Part shown: piece after piece, positions 1-11,151 of the stretch
Numbering within the stretch: the stretch's first letter is position 1
Layout: every line of letters begins with the position of its first letter
NCBI RefSeq assembly: GCF_902170785.1
Contig: NZ_CABHYG010000004.1
Coordinates: 186,001-250,000, forward strand
Source of the DNA: Yersinia proxima
GTDB lineage: Bacteria > Pseudomonadota > Gammaproteobacteria > Enterobacterales > Enterobacteriaceae
DNA: 64,000 nucleotides
Reading direction: 5' to 3'
The notes under the pieces: generated by a model
Database searches by the model: none
The model's input: only the letters and a program-made list of their open reading frames with translations
Told to the model about the DNA's origin: nothing
Program-made: the position numbers and the translations under genes

Positions 1-2
1 TC

Positions 3-1514
3 TTTGCCGACTTCTATCTGGGCAAAGCCATTGCTGAAGGTGATTTCGTTCACTACCCAAATGAGAAATGGTTCCCAATTCCTGAAGATGATTTGTTGCC
101 GGAAGGCATTCTGGATGAGCGTCTGCTGGCGTTTTACGATCCGGAAAACGAACTGGTCGCCAGTGACCTGGTGGATTTGCAGTCAGGGAATGCGGCGCGC
201 GGTATTTGTTCTCTGCCATTCACTCGCCAGTCAGATTTAGAAACCGTCTATATTCCAATGAATATTATCGGCAATCTGTATGTTTCAAACGGCATGTCTG
301 CGGGCAATACCGCCAATGAAGCTCGCGTACAGGCATTGTCTGAAGTGTTTGAACGTTCAGTGAAAAATCGCATTATCGCGGAATCTATCAGCTTGCCGGA
401 GATCCCGGCCGAGGTGTTAAACCGCTATCCGGGCGTGGTAGAAGCTATCGCAAAACTGGAAGAGGAAGGTTTCCCGATCCTGTCATACGATGCCTCTTTA
501 GGTGGCAAATACCCGGTAATTTGTGTGGTGTTGTTTAACCCGTCAAACGGAACATGTTTTGCTTCATTCGGCGCACATCCCGACTTCGGTGTGGCTCTTG
601 AGCGTACCGTCACTGAGCTGTTGCAAGGCCGTAGCCTCAAAGACTTAGATGTCTTCACCGCACCAACCTTTGATGATGAAGAAGTCGCCGAACATACCAA
701 TCTGGAAACACACTTTATCGATTCAAGCGGTCTAATCAGCTGGGATATGTTTAAACAAGAGGCTGATTATCCCTTCGTGGATTGGAGCTTTAAAGGCACG
801 ACAGAAGAAGAATTTGCCACCTTAATGGCTATCTTCAAGCAAGAAGACGCCGAAGTGTACATCGCCGATTATGAACACTTAGGGGTGTATGCTTGCCGAA
901 TCTTGGTGCCGGGGATGTCTGATATTTATCCAGCTGAAGATCTGTTGATGGCGAACAACACCATGGGTGTGCACCTGCGTGATACCTTACTAGCGCTACC
1001 AGACAGTGATTGGCAACCAGAGCAGTATCTGGAACTCATTCAGACCCTGGATGATGAAGGGTTGGATGATTTCGCCCGCGTCCGTGAGCTGCTGGGTATC
1101 GCCTCTGGTAAAGATAACGGCTGGTACACACTGCGGGTGGGTGAGTTGAAATCTATGCTGGCGCTGGCTGGCGGTGATTTGGAGCAAGCGCTGATCTGGG
1201 TGGAATGGACACAAGATTTCAACTCTTCAGTCTTCACGGCGAAACAGGCGAACTACTATCGTTGCCTACAAACTCTGTTGTTGTTGACCCAAGAGCCAGA
1301 TCGCGACCCTGCTCAATATTACAATGCATTCGTGAAAATGTATGGCCAGGAAGCTGTAGAGGCTGCATCCGCTGCCATCGCCGGTGAAGAGCGCTTCAAT
1401 GGCCTGTTCAGTGTGGATGAAGATCTCAAAGCCCTGCCAGCACACCAAGCGCTGCTGGGTGCTTACGCTAAATTGCAGGCGGCGAAACGCCGTTATTGGG
1501 CAAAAAGCGAGTAA
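3..1514 (+). CDS. ycaO: YcaO, ribosomal protein S12 methylthiotransferase accessory factor (5'-truncated by window edge)
   Basis: The reading frame is open from base 3 and its first codons (FADFYLGKAIAEGD...) continue an upstream part that lies outside the window. About 503 residues are visible of a family that is near 586 in E. coli. The middle is the ATP-grasping YcaO domain: an acidic Glu-rich stretch (GNTANEARVQALSEVFER) and the segment with SLPEIPAEVL and SLGGKYPVICVV. In E. coli the protein supports RimO-dependent beta-methylthiolation of S12 Asp88. Other YcaO proteins phosphorylate amide backbones to make azolines, but no precursor peptide or partner oxidase is nearby, so the housekeeping role is preferred. 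It ends in a strong hairpin terminator and lies upstream of focA-pflB as in E. coli. Confidence 0.93.
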   Translation, partial: FADFYLGKAIAEGDFVHYPNEKWFPIPEDDLLPEGILDERLLAFYDPENELVASDLVDLQSGNAARGICSLPFTRQSDLETVYIPMNIIGNLYVSNGMSAGNTANEARVQALSEVFERSVKNRIIAESISLPEIPAEVLNRYPGVVEAIAKLEEEGFPILSYDASLGGKYPVICVVLFNPSNGTCFASFGAHPDFGVALERTVTELLQGRSLKDLDVFTAPTFDDEEVAEHTNLETHFIDSSGLISWDMFKQEADYPFVDWSFKGTTEEEFATLMAIFKQEDAEVYIADYEHLGVYACRILVPGMSDIYPAEDLLMANNTMGVHLRDTLLALPDSDWQPEQYLELIQTLDDEGLDDFARVRELLGIASGKDNGWYTLRVGELKSMLALAGGDLEQALIWVEWTQDFNSSVFTAKQANYYRCLQTLLLLTQEPDRDPAQYYNAFVKMYGQEAVEAASAAIAGEERFNGLFSVDEDLKALPAHQALLGAYAKLQAAKRRYWAKSE

Positions 1515-1569
1515 CCCTTCGGCTCTATAGATTTCAGTTAATTATCTGTCGGAGCTGGCAAAGTCTATT

Positions 1570-1641
1570 GAAGGGGGATCGTGCCGTTGGGGTCGTAGCG
1601 ACGTAAGTCGCCAGAGCGCCCCTAGGTGCGGCAACCCCTTC
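1570..1641. repeat. 72-bp GC-rich palindromic segment after ycaO
   Basis: The outer arms are GAAGGGG (from 1570) and CCCCTTC (to 1641). An inner hairpin GCGAC-GTAA-GTCGC lies near the middle, flanked by GGGG and CCCC blocks. The segment is clearly richer in G+C than the AT-rich DNA after it. I do not recognise a named family. It could be an extragenic palindrome or part of a composite 3' structure with the terminator 40 bases on. Confidence 0.4.
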
Positions 1642-1677
1642 ACTCACTGAACTATCAGCAACTTTGTCATTAACCTC

Positions 1678-1698
1678 AAGCGGCATTCGCCGCTTTTT
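1678..1698 (+). terminator. Rho-independent terminator of ycaO
   Basis: The arms AAGCGGC and GCCGCTT enclose an ATTC loop and are followed directly by a run of T. It lies about 160 bases after the ycaO stop and before the focA promoter region. Confidence 0.85.
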
Positions 1699-1731
1699 TA
1701 TGGCAAATTTTTCGGCTATTAATTTCTGCAA

Positions 1732-1745
1732 TTATTCCTAATCAA
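1732..1745 (+). promoter_or_regulatory. Possible distal FNR site upstream of focA
   Basis: TTATT-CCTA-ATCAA matches 8 of 10 positions of the FNR consensus TTGAT-N4-ATCAA. It lies about 415 bases before focA. The E. coli focA-pfl operon is known to use several distant promoters, so a second upstream site is plausible but unproven. The rest of 1746-2080 is very AT-rich and shows nothing else I can name. Confidence 0.35.
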
Positions 1746-2081
1746 AATAAATACCAATGACACCAGCCAATAATTGTTTTTGTCATAAAAAAACGTTATT
1801 TTTTGACGCCGCTCTAGGGTAAAAACAGCATCTTTAAACAAACATTATTTGCCCATCAGAGAAAACAAACAAAGAGGTGAATAAATAGTTAATATTTAAT
1901 GACAACGATGAATTAAAATAGCTACAAATACTACTTTTAGTTAACGTTCTCAACGGCTTTAAAACAGTAAAATCAAAATTTTTTGTAAATCTTAAAATAT
2001 TTTTTTACCCTAAAAATCAAATAGTTAACCTTATTAGACACACATTTTGTAGTGTTTTAGAGCTAATTAAACTCTCGCAAT

Positions 2082-2123
2082 ATGATCCACATCAATTTTC
2101 ACGCTATACTGCTTTGCTAGTAT
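2082..2123 (+). promoter_or_regulatory. FNR-dependent promoter of focA-pflB
   Basis: ATGAT-CCAC-ATCAA at 2082-2095 matches 9 of 10 positions of the FNR box. A -10-like TAGTAT lies at 2118-2123. With a start near 2130 the box is centred close to -41.5, the class II activator position. This fits the known anaerobic induction of focA-pfl in enterobacteria. Confidence 0.75.
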
Positions 2124-2160
2124 CTCGTTGTGCTTTATTAACCCTTAAGAGAGAGTTAGT

Positions 2161-3018
2161 GTGAAAGCTGACAACCCCTTCGATGCATTATTACCTGCGG
2201 CAATGGCTAAAGTAGCCGAAGATGCCGGTGTCTATAAAGCCACCAAGCATCCGCTAAAAACTTTTTATTTAGCGATTACTGCTGGTGTGTTTATTTCAAT
2301 TGCGTTTGTTTTTTATATTACAGCGACTACCGGTACTGCTGGCGTGCCTTTCGGCTTTGCCAAGTTGGTAGGTGGTATTTGTTTCTCCCTGGGGCTAATG
2401 TTAGTGGTGGTATGTGGAGGTGATCTTTTCACTTCTACTGTTCTGACTACAGTGGCCAAGGCCAGTGGCCGTATTACCTGGCGTCAACTGGGATGCAACT
2501 GGGTTAATGTCTATATTGGGAACCTGTGCGGTGCGCTATTCTTCGTGTGCCTTATTTGGTTCGCGGGCCAATATACTGTGGCAAATGGTCAATGGGGCTT
2601 GAATGTTTTACAAACAGCCGACCACAAATTGCACCATACTTTTGTTGAAGCAGTATGTTTAGGTATTTTGGCCAACTTAATGGTCTGCCTGGCGGTTTGG
2701 ATGAGTTACTCCGGCCGTACCATAATGGACAAGATGTTTGCGATGATTTTACCGGTGGGCATGTTTGTTGCCAGCGGCTTTGAGCATAGCATCGCAAATA
2801 TGTTTATGATTCCTATGGGTATCGTGATTAAAAACTTCGCGCCCCCAGAATTTTGGCAATCCATAGGAGCAGCACCTGAGCAATTTGCTAACTTAACCGT
2901 AAGTAACTTTATTATTGATAACCTGATCCCAGTCACTATCGGCAACATCATTGGTGGCGGATTATTGGTAGGTTTGACTTACTGGGTAATTTATCTGCGC
3001 GGTGACCAGCAACACTAA
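2161..3018 (+). CDS. focA: FocA, bidirectional formate channel
   Basis: This pentameric FNT-family inner-membrane channel exports formate made by PflB and re-imports it at low pH. The 285 residues match the E. coli protein in length and almost throughout, with six membrane helices and a cytoplasmic N-terminal helix ([21 protein letters not shown]). The conserved pore parts are visible: the GDLFTST loop after helix 2 and the [11 protein letters not shown] segment in helix 5. The start is GTG, as in E. coli, behind a GAGAGAG-type ribosome site. It is the first gene of the focA-pflB operon, with 52 bases to pflB, and is driven by an FNR-type promoter. Confidence 0.98.
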   Translation: MKADNPFDALLPAAMAKVAEDAGVYKATKHPLKTFYLAITAGVFISIAFVFYITATTGTAGVPFGFAKLVGGICFSLGLMLVVVCGGDLFTSTVLTTVAKASGRITWRQLGCNWVNVYIGNLCGALFFVCLIWFAGQYTVANGQWGLNVLQTADHKLHHTFVEAVCLGILANLMVCLAVWMSYSGRTIMDKMFAMILPVGMFVASGFEHSIANMFMIPMGIVIKNFAPPEFWQSIGAAPEQFANLTVSNFIIDNLIPVTIGNIIGGGLLVGLTYWVIYLRGDQQH

Positions 3019-3070
3019 GTGTGGCCGCACACGGTTTTCGAAGAAATTCACATTAAAAGGTAGATGCATT

Positions 3071-5353
3071 ATGACCGAACTTAATGAAAAATTGGCCAAA
3101 GCATGGCAAGGTTTTACCCAAGGTGACTGGCAAAAAGAAGTCAACGTTCGTGACTTCATCCAGAAAAACTACACCCCTTATGAAGGCGATGAGTCCTTCC
3201 TTGCCGGCTCTACCGAAGCGACCGACAAGTTGTGGGCGCAAGTTATGGAAGGTATCAAACTGGAAAACCGCACTCATGCGCCAGTTGATTTCGATACCGA
3301 CGTAGCAGCGACCATCATTTCACACGATGCTGGCTACATTAATAAAGATCTGGAAACCATCGTTGGTTTGCAGACTGAAAAACCATTGAAACGTGCCCTG
3401 ATCCCATTCGGCGGCATCAAAATGGTAGAAGGCTCTTGCAAAGTTTACGGCCGCGAACTTGACCCGCAACTGAAAAAAGTCTTCACCGAATACCGTAAAA
3501 CACATAACCAAGGTGTGTTTGACGTTTATACCAAAGACATCCTGAACTGCCGTAAATCTGGTGTACTGACTGGTTTGCCAGATGCTTATGGTCGTGGCCG
3601 TATCATCGGTGACTATCGTCGTGTAGCCGTTTACGGTATCGACTTCCTGATGAAAGACAAACTGGCTCAGTTCAACTCTTTGCAGGATGACCTGGAAAAC
3701 GGTAAAGACCTGGAAATGACCATTCAGCTGCGTGAAGAAATTGCTGAACAGCATCGCGCTCTGGGTCAAATCAAAGAAATGGCAGCCAAATATGGTTGTG
3801 ATATTTCTGGTCCGGCAACTAACGCCAAAGAAGCCGTACAGTGGACTTACTTCGGCTACCTGGCTGCGGTTAAATCTCAGAACGGCGCTGCCATGTCCTT
3901 CGGCCGTGTTTCTACCTTCCTCGACGTTTATATCGAACGTGATATGAAAGAAGGTAAACTGACTGAAATCGAAGCGCAGGAATTGATTGACCATTTGGTA
4001 ATGAAACTGCGTATGGTTCGCTTCCTGCGTACCCCTGAGTATGATGAGCTGTTCTCTGGTGACCCAATCTGGGCAACTGAGTCTCTGGCTGGTATGGGCG
4101 TTGATGGCCGTACTCTGGTGACTAAAACCAGCTTCCGCTTCTTGAACACCCTGTACACCATGGGGCCGTCTCCAGAGCCGAACATGACCATTCTGTGGTC
4201 TGAAAAACTGCCACTGAACTTCAAAAAATATGCAGCTAAAGTGTCAATCGATACTTCATCTGTACAGTATGAAAACGATGACCTGATGCGTCCTGACTTC
4301 AACAACGATGACTATGCCATCGCATGTTGTGTTAGCCCGATGATTGTCGGTAAACAAATGCAGTTCTTCGGCGCGCGTGCCAACCTGGCGAAAACCATGT
4401 TGTATGCAATTAACGGCGGCGTTGATGAAAAAATGAAGATCCAGGTTGGCCCGAAAGAAGCGCCAATGATGGATGAAGTGCTGGACTATGACAAAGTCAT
4501 GGAACGCATGGATCACTTTATGGATTGGCTGGCTAAACAATATGTTACTGCGCTGAACATCATCCATTACATGCATGACAAGTACAGCTACGAAGCTGCA
4601 CTGATGGCTCTGCATGACCGTGATGTTTACCGTACTATGGCGTGTGGTATCGCAGGTCTGTCTGTTGCTGCTGACTCCCTGTCTGCTATCAAATATGCCA
4701 AAGTAAGCACCATTCGTGATGCTGATGGCCTGGCTATCGACTTCAATATCGAAGGCGAATATCCACAGTTTGGTAACAACGACTCACGCGTTGATGACAT
4801 CGCTTGTGACCTGGTTGAGCGCTTCATGAAGAAAATTCAGAAGCTGCGTACTTACCGTGGTGCAGTCGCAACTCAGTCTGTGCTGACCATCACCTCTAAC
4901 GTGGTTTATGGTAAGAAAACCGGTAACACCCCAGATGGCCGCCGCGCTGGTGCTCCATTCGGTCCAGGTGCTAACCCAATGCACGGTCGTGACCAGAAAG
5001 GTGCTGTTGCCTCTCTGACTTCTGTGGCTAAACTGCCGTTTGCTTACGCGAAAGATGGTATTTCTTACACCTTCTCCATCGTGCCAAACGCACTGGGTAA
5101 AGACGATGAAGTTCGTAAAGCTAACCTGGCAGGTCTGATGGATGGTTACTTCCATCACGAGGCGTCCATCGAAGGTGGTCAACACCTGAACGTGAACGTA
5201 ATGAACCGCGAAATGCTGTTAGATGCGATGGAAAATCCGGAAAAATATCCGCAATTGACTATCCGTGTATCAGGCTATGCTGTTCGTTTCAACTCGCTGA
5301 CTAAAGAACAGCAGCAAGATGTGATTACACGTACATTTACACAGTCAATATAA
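3071..5353 (+). CDS. pflB: PflB, pyruvate formate-lyase (formate acetyltransferase)
   Basis: This glycyl-radical enzyme converts pyruvate and CoA to acetyl-CoA and formate in anaerobic cells. The ATG at 3071 gives 760 residues, the E. coli length, starting [12 protein letters not shown]. An in-frame upstream extension lacks family similarity. The catalytic Cys pair lies in IACCVSPM (about residues 419-420). The radical glycine is in the C-terminal RVSGYAVRF (about residue 735). Codon use is strongly biased toward highly expressed codons (CTG, GGT, AAC). It is co-transcribed with focA, and its activase gene pflA lies 78 bases downstream beyond a terminator. Confidence 0.99.
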   Translation: MTELNEKLAKAWQGFTQGDWQKEVNVRDFIQKNYTPYEGDESFLAGSTEATDKLWAQVMEGIKLENRTHAPVDFDTDVAATIISHDAGYINKDLETIVGLQTEKPLKRALIPFGGIKMVEGSCKVYGRELDPQLKKVFTEYRKTHNQGVFDVYTKDILNCRKSGVLTGLPDAYGRGRIIGDYRRVAVYGIDFLMKDKLAQFNSLQDDLENGKDLEMTIQLREEIAEQHRALGQIKEMAAKYGCDISGPATNAKEAVQWTYFGYLAAVKSQNGAAMSFGRVSTFLDVYIERDMKEGKLTEIEAQELIDHLVMKLRMVRFLRTPEYDELFSGDPIWATESLAGMGVDGRTLVTKTSFRFLNTLYTMGPSPEPNMTILWSEKLPLNFKKYAAKVSIDTSSVQYENDDLMRPDFNNDDYAIACCVSPMIVGKQMQFFGARANLAKTMLYAINGGVDEKMKIQVGPKEAPMMDEVLDYDKVMERMDHFMDWLAKQYVTALNIIHYMHDKYSYEAALMALHDRDVYRTMACGIAGLSVAADSLSAIKYAKVSTIRDADGLAIDFNIEGEYPQFGNNDSRVDDIACDLVERFMKKIQKLRTYRGAVATQSVLTITSNVVYGKKTGNTPDGRRAGAPFGPGANPMHGRDQKGAVASLTSVAKLPFAYAKDGISYTFSIVPNALGKDDEVRKANLAGLMDGYFHHEASIEGGQHLNVNVMNREMLLDAMENPEKYPQLTIRVSGYAVRFNSLTKEQQQDVITRTFTQSI

Positions 5354-5378
5354 GTTCTAACTAAAATAGATTAGACTA

Positions 5379-5406
5379 AAAGGCTCCACCTTCGTGGGGC
5401 CTTTAT
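5379..5406 (+). terminator. Terminator between pflB and pflA
   Basis: An 11-bp stem (AAAGGCTCCAC / GTGGGGCCTTT, one G-T pair) has a CTTC loop and a short T-rich tail (TTTATTTAT). Placed here it would limit read-through so that the activase is made at lower level than PflB. Confidence 0.85.
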
Positions 5407-5431
5407 TTATCCAGTATTGGAGTAACCTGCA

Positions 5432-6172
5432 ATGTCCGTACTTGGCCGCATTCACTCATTCGAATCCTGTGGCACCGTTGACGGCCCTGGTATTCGATTT
5501 ATCGTATTCTTCCAGGGTTGCCTCATGCGCTGCCTGTATTGCCATAACCGTGATACCTGGGACACCCATGGCGGTAAGGAAGTTACCGTTGAAGAATTGG
5601 TCAAAGAAGCCGTTACCTATCGTCATTTTATGAATGCTTCTGGTGGCGGAGTTACTGCCTCCGGTGGCGAAGCCATCTTACAGGCTGAGTTTGTCCGTGA
5701 TTGGTTCCGCGCCTGTCACGAAGAAGGTATTCATACTTGCCTGGATACCAATGGTTTTGTGCGCCGTTATGACCCCGTGATTGATGAGTTACTGGATGCC
5801 ACTGATTTAGTGATGCTGGATTTAAAACAGATGGATGACAGCGTGCATCAGAATCTGGTCGGCGTATCCAATCACCGAACCTTGGAATTTGCTCGTTACC
5901 TGGCAAAACGCAATCAAAAAACCTGGATCCGTTATGTGGTTGTGCCGGGTTGGTCAGATGATGACAAATCCGCTCATATGCTGGGTGAATTTACTCAGAA
6001 CATGACTAATATCGAGAAAATCGAATTGTTGCCTTACCATGAGCTAGGTAAGCACAAATGGATTGCCATGGGCGAAGAATACAAACTGGATGGGGTCAAG
6101 CCCCCTACCGCGGAGATTATGGACCGCGTGAAAGGTATTCTTGAAAGCTATGGTCACAAAGTGATCTACTAA
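5432..6172 (+). CDS. pflA: PflA, pyruvate formate-lyase activating enzyme
   Basis: This radical-SAM enzyme generates the glycyl radical on PflB. The 246 residues match the E. coli length. The iron-sulfur motif is CLMRCLYC (C-x3-C-x2-C, about residues 30-37), followed by HNRDTWD. SAM-binding elements include [13 protein letters not shown] and LDTNGF. Cytosolic. The ATG at 5432 follows a GGAG-like site (TTGGAGTAACC). It is separated from pflB by a terminator but in the same orientation. Part of the anaerobic formate module with focA and pflB. Confidence 0.98.
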   Translation: MSVLGRIHSFESCGTVDGPGIRFIVFFQGCLMRCLYCHNRDTWDTHGGKEVTVEELVKEAVTYRHFMNASGGGVTASGGEAILQAEFVRDWFRACHEEGIHTCLDTNGFVRRYDPVIDELLDATDLVMLDLKQMDDSVHQNLVGVSNHRTLEFARYLAKRNQKTWIRYVVVPGWSDDDKSAHMLGEFTQNMTNIEKIELLPYHELGKHKWIAMGEEYKLDGVKPPTAEIMDRVKGILESYGHKVIY

Positions 6173-6203
6173 TAATCATCAGAACATTAGCTGATTTTCA
6201 ATC

Positions 6204-6244
6204 AATACCGCCATGCAAGATTTTCTCGCTGGCGGTATTTTTTT
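6204..6244. terminator. Convergent terminator, pflA / ycaD
   Basis: AATACCGCCA and TGGCGGTATT form a stem around a 16-base loop, with seven T after it on the plus strand. It lies between the convergent pflA and ycaD genes and can serve pflA. The minus-strand side has a weaker T-run. Confidence 0.85.
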
Positions 6245-6249
6245 GGTGG

Positions 6250-7398
6250 TTACACCGCAGCGAATGGTGTTTTTTGCTGATCGGGTTTACGTAGCAACAT
6301 CATTAAATACACCAAAGCCACACCCGCAATCATGATGAACAATAGATTGTCTGAATAGCGCTGCATCAACAATGAAGTCATGGTCGGACCGGTCAGACTA
6401 CCGATGGTATAACTCATCAATAGTGCCTGATTCATTGCGACCAATTCATCAGCACTCGCCTTTTCACATGCCCACGCCATGGCTACCGGATAAAGGGTAA
6501 AACCAGCGCACCCCAAAATAAACAGTGCCGGTGCCAGCGCATAGTTACCCAGAATCGCGATACTACCGAGAATCACCACAAACACCTGAATCCGCAGTAC
6601 CAACAAACGACCATAGCGGTCGGCCATTTTGCCTATTGGCCACTGACCAATAATCCCTGAACTGACCAGCAACGCCATCCACCATCCAACACTGGCGTCA
6701 CTCATTCCTTGATGCGATAAATACAACGGCAGCAGACCATAGAGCGAACCTAATAACACGCCGGAGATAATGCAGCCATTAATCCCCAAACGCGCACTAC
6801 GGCGCTTCAGCATCGGCCAAACGGCGATATGGGGTACATCACCGCTATCTTGATGAGAAAAATGCGCAAATAACAGCGGCAACATTGCGGTAATGACCAA
6901 TGCACTGACCCACGGAATAACACTGAGTAGTTGAGTCGAGACTACCCCCAAGAGTAACTGACCAGTGACGGTGCCCAGATAGTAAACCATCATATAGGCC
7001 GCCAACAGTTGCCCTCGGTTGGTTACCGTGCCACTACGTAGTAATGCGCTTTCGACAATAACCCAAATTAATGCACACGCCACACCAGCGAAAAAGCGCC
7101 AGCCTAACCAGCTCCAGAAATCAACCGACAGCATTAACCCACATGTCGCCAGCGCGAATAAAATACAGGAATAATGGTAGCTGCGATTAAAACCGAGTTG
7201 TTGGATAATCCGCCCGGCAATCAATGTCCCAACCAGATTCCCGCTAAAATACGATGAACTTACCATCCCCACTTGCCAGGTCGGCAATTGTTGATGAGAT
7301 AGCCATAAGGGAACCAATGTATTTAAAACCGCGATAGAAATCGTAAACAGCAAAAGCCCACAGAGCAAAAGCAGCACCGGGCGAGAATATGCGGACAT
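6250..7398 (-). CDS. ycaD: YcaD, MFS transporter of unknown substrate
   Basis: This inner-membrane protein of the major facilitator superfamily has 382 residues and about twelve predicted helices. It aligns along its whole length with E. coli YcaD: start [28 protein letters not shown] after helix 2, the central loop [17 protein letters not shown] (MFS motif A-like), and VAMAWACEK near helix 10. The substrate is not known for the family. It is convergent with pflA and followed upstream by serS. The dmsABC operon found beside it in E. coli is absent here. Confidence 0.92.
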   Translation of the reverse strand: MSAYSRPVLLLLCGLLLFTISIAVLNTLVPLWLSHQQLPTWQVGMVSSSYFSGNLVGTLIAGRIIQQLGFNRSYHYSCILFALATCGLMLSVDFWSWLGWRFFAGVACALIWVIVESALLRSGTVTNRGQLLAAYMMVYYLGTVTGQLLLGVVSTQLLSVIPWVSALVITAMLPLLFAHFSHQDSGDVPHIAVWPMLKRRSARLGINGCIISGVLLGSLYGLLPLYLSHQGMSDASVGWWMALLVSSGIIGQWPIGKMADRYGRLLVLRIQVFVVILGSIAILGNYALAPALFILGCAGFTLYPVAMAWACEKASADELVAMNQALLMSYTIGSLTGPTMTSLLMQRYSDNLLFIMIAGVALVYLMMLLRKPDQQKTPFAAV

Positions 7399-7549
7399 AG
7401 TAAGATTGAAGCCGTCGGGACAAGAAAAGTGAGCGCATCATGCCACTGGTGATAAAAAAGTCAATTACATCACGAGAGTCGATAGCACGATATGTTGTTG
7501 GATAAATCCCTGCACGCTAAATTTTGTGTATCCGCCATAACCCAAAAAA

Positions 7550-7572
7550 GAAAAAGCGCCCGAAGGCGCTTT
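7550..7572 (-). terminator. Terminator of serS
   Basis: An 8-bp stem (AAAGCGCC / GGCGCTTT) has a four-base loop. Read on the minus strand it is followed by T-rich sequence (complement of AAAAAAGAAAAA). Confidence 0.85.
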
Positions 7573-7615
7573 ATAACTACTTGATAATCAAGCGAGACAT
7601 ATTGACTCGCTGTGA

Positions 7616-9037
<1,422 letters not shown>

Positions 9038-9079
9038 TTAGCAGTCCTATATAGCGCTAACCTTACCGCAACAGCAAGG

Positions 9080-10423
9080 CTAGCGGTAGCGTTTTATCGG
9101 GCTATTTTGATCCTGCTCAGCCAGCCATGCCAGCTTTTCACCAATTTTGCCTTCCAGACCTCGGGATGACGGTAAATAGTAGCGCGTGGAGGCCATTTCT
9201 GGCGGAAAATAGTTCTCGCCAGCCGCATAAGCATGTTGTTCATCATGGGCATAACGGTATTCAGCCCCCAAACCCATCTCTTTCATGAGCTTAGTCGGTG
9301 CATTACGCAGATGTTCCGGCACATCAAAGTCAGGTTTATCACGCGCATCTTGCATTGCTGCTTTAAACGCCGTGTAAACCGCATTACTTTTCGGTGCACA
9401 GGCCAGATAAACAATTGCCTGAGCAATCGCTCGCTCACCTTCAGCCGGGCCAACACGAGTAAAACAATCCCACGCAGATATCGCCACTTGCATCGCGCGA
9501 GGGTCGGCATTGCCAATATCTTCTGATGCAATGGCCAGTAAACGCCGGGCAACATAAAGTGGATCACCGCCCGCCGTAATAATTCGCGCATACCAATACA
9601 GGGCCGCATCAGGTGCGGAACCACGAATTGATTTATGGACTGCCGAGATGAGGTCGTAATAACGATCACCTTTATTATCAAAGCGAGCGCTGCGCTCCCC
9701 TGAGACTTCTTTCAGCAAATCCGGGGTTAATACTCGCATCCCGTTGGCATCTATTTCTGCCATATCCGCCATCATTTCAAGGCTATTCAAAGCACGGCGC
9801 GCATCGCCTCCCACCAATTCAGACATCATGCGGCGGGTTTCATCTGGCAGTTTTATATTCTGCCCACCATAACCCCGACTACTATCTGACATCGCTTGAT
9901 CGATAACTTTTTCAATATCTGCGGCGGTCAGCGCTTTTAGCAAATAGACACGGGCTCGGGAGAGCAATGCCGAGTTCAGTTCAAACGACGGATTTTCAGT
10001 GGTGGCACCAATAAAAGTGATAGTGCCATCTTCGATATGGGGTAAGAATGCATCTTGCTGGCTTTTATTAAAGCGATGGACTTCATCGACAAATAAAATT
10101 GTTCGTCGCCCCGCATCGCGATTTTGTCGTGCGCGTTCAATCGCTTCACGAATTTCTTTAATGCCGGAGGTTACTGCAGAAATACGCTCGACATCAGCTT
10201 GACCATAACGGCCAATAATTTCTGCCAAGGTGGTTTTGCCGGTTCCCGGAGGCCCCCAGAGGATCATTGAGTGTAATTGCCCGGCAACGATTGCCCGCGG
10301 TAACGGTTTACCCGGAGCCAGCAAATGCTGCTGGCCAATATATTGCTCCAACGTCAAAGGCCGCATACGGGCGGCCAATGGCTGAAACTCATTTTGGGAA
10401 AAGTCGAGGGACATATTACTCAC
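9080..10423 (-). CDS. rarA: RarA (MgsA/YcaJ), replication-associated recombination AAA+ ATPase
   Basis: This homotetrameric clamp-loader-like ATPase acts at stalled replication forks and interacts with SSB. The 447 residues match the E. coli protein in length. Walker A is GPPGTGKT (residues 57-64), Walker [11 protein letters not shown], and sensor 1 [21 protein letters not shown]. The C-terminal MgsA domain ends [19 protein letters not shown]. It lies seven bases after lolA on the same strand, so ftsK-lolA-rarA may be transcribed together. Confidence 0.97.
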   Translation of the reverse strand: MSNMSLDFSQNEFQPLAARMRPLTLEQYIGQQHLLAPGKPLPRAIVAGQLHSMILWGPPGTGKTTLAEIIGRYGQADVERISAVTSGIKEIREAIERARQNRDAGRRTILFVDEVHRFNKSQQDAFLPHIEDGTITFIGATTENPSFELNSALLSRARVYLLKALTAADIEKVIDQAMSDSSRGYGGQNIKLPDETRRMMSELVGGDARRALNSLEMMADMAEIDANGMRVLTPDLLKEVSGERSARFDNKGDRYYDLISAVHKSIRGSAPDAALYWYARIITAGGDPLYVARRLLAIASEDIGNADPRAMQVAISAWDCFTRVGPAEGERAIAQAIVYLACAPKSNAVYTAFKAAMQDARDKPDFDVPEHLRNAPTKLMKEMGLGAEYRYAHDEQHAYAAGENYFPPEMASTRYYLPSSRGLEGKIGEKLAWLAEQDQNSPIKRYR

Positions 10424-10430
10424 GCTGACC

Positions 10431-11042
10431 TCACTGCCGCTGGTCGTCCAGCGTCACGCCTTTTGGTAGGGTAAACTTAAATTTGCCGGCATCCGCTGAG
10501 CTGTTTTGCTGGCCTTTCAGCGTATAAGCGCTCCGTTGCCCATCTTGCTCAACCGCAGTAAAACTTTTGATGGTGCCCGTTGGCGTTACTGTGATTGCAA
10601 ATTGCTTCAGATTGCCGCTGGCACTCTTTGGTGTCAGCTCAAAATCGTCGCCTTTCTGCTTCACATTATACTGCTTCCAATCATCCGGATTATTACGGGT
10701 GATAAGCATAAATGGCGTATTGCCTGTCGCATTTTTCAGCCAGGTCGCCGTTGCTTGCTCGACAAATGGGTTATAGAACCATAATGTTTCACCATCAGAA
10801 ATCAAAACGCTCTCGTCAGGGGAAGTCATATGCCAATTAAATAAATTAGGTCGCTTCACCCATAATTCACCCTCGCCTTCTTGTACAGCAGTACCCTCTG
10901 AACTGGTCACTTTTTGCGAGAAGTTAGCATGGAAACTGTTCACCTTGCTCAGGCGAGCTTGTAAGTCGGAACTGGCATCGGCCAGCGCGTGAGCCGAAAT
11001 CAACCCCGATAACAGACAGCAAGCAACAAGCAATTTTTTCAT
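10431..11042 (-). CDS. lolA: LolA, periplasmic lipoprotein carrier
   Basis: LolA takes outer-membrane lipoproteins from LolCDE and hands them to LolB. Starting at the ATG at 11042 gives 203 residues, as in E. coli, with a clean Sec signal peptide ([21 protein letters not shown], cleavage before DASSD). Nineteen upstream in-frame codons would spoil this signal peptide. The core matches the family: [49 protein letters not shown]. It lies between ftsK and rarA, all on the minus strand. Confidence 0.97.
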   Translation of the reverse strand: MKKLLVACCLLSGLISAHALADASSDLQARLSKVNSFHANFSQKVTSSEGTAVQEGEGELWVKRPNLFNWHMTSPDESVLISDGETLWFYNPFVEQATATWLKNATGNTPFMLITRNNPDDWKQYNVKQKGDDFELTPKSASGNLKQFAITVTPTGTIKSFTAVEQDGQRSAYTLKGQQNSSADAGKFKFTLPKGVTLDDQRQ

Positions 11043-11100
11043 TATTCTGAATACCTTATAAAATTCTCTGATAAATATGGGGTGTACGCTTTTTTGCATA

Positions 11101-11119
11101 AGGGCCGCAAAGCGGCCCT
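11101..11119 (-). terminator. Hairpin between ftsK and lolA
   Basis: A perfect 8-bp GC-rich stem, AGGGCCGC / GCGGCCCT, has a three-base loop. No T-run follows on the minus strand, so it is a weak or partial terminator, or an mRNA stabiliser, at best. Confidence 0.45.
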
Positions 11120-11151
11120 GTCTATAATAACTGCCTCAGAGCAAAATATGG

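Noticed and set aside
3-1514. YcaO as part of an azoline natural-product cluster
   Set aside because: No precursor peptide, dehydrogenase or transporter is adjacent. Position beside focA-pflB matches housekeeping ycaO.
3320-3994. 224-codon open frame antisense to pflB
   Set aside because: It is a shadow of highly biased codons in pflB. No ribosome site and no family resemblance.
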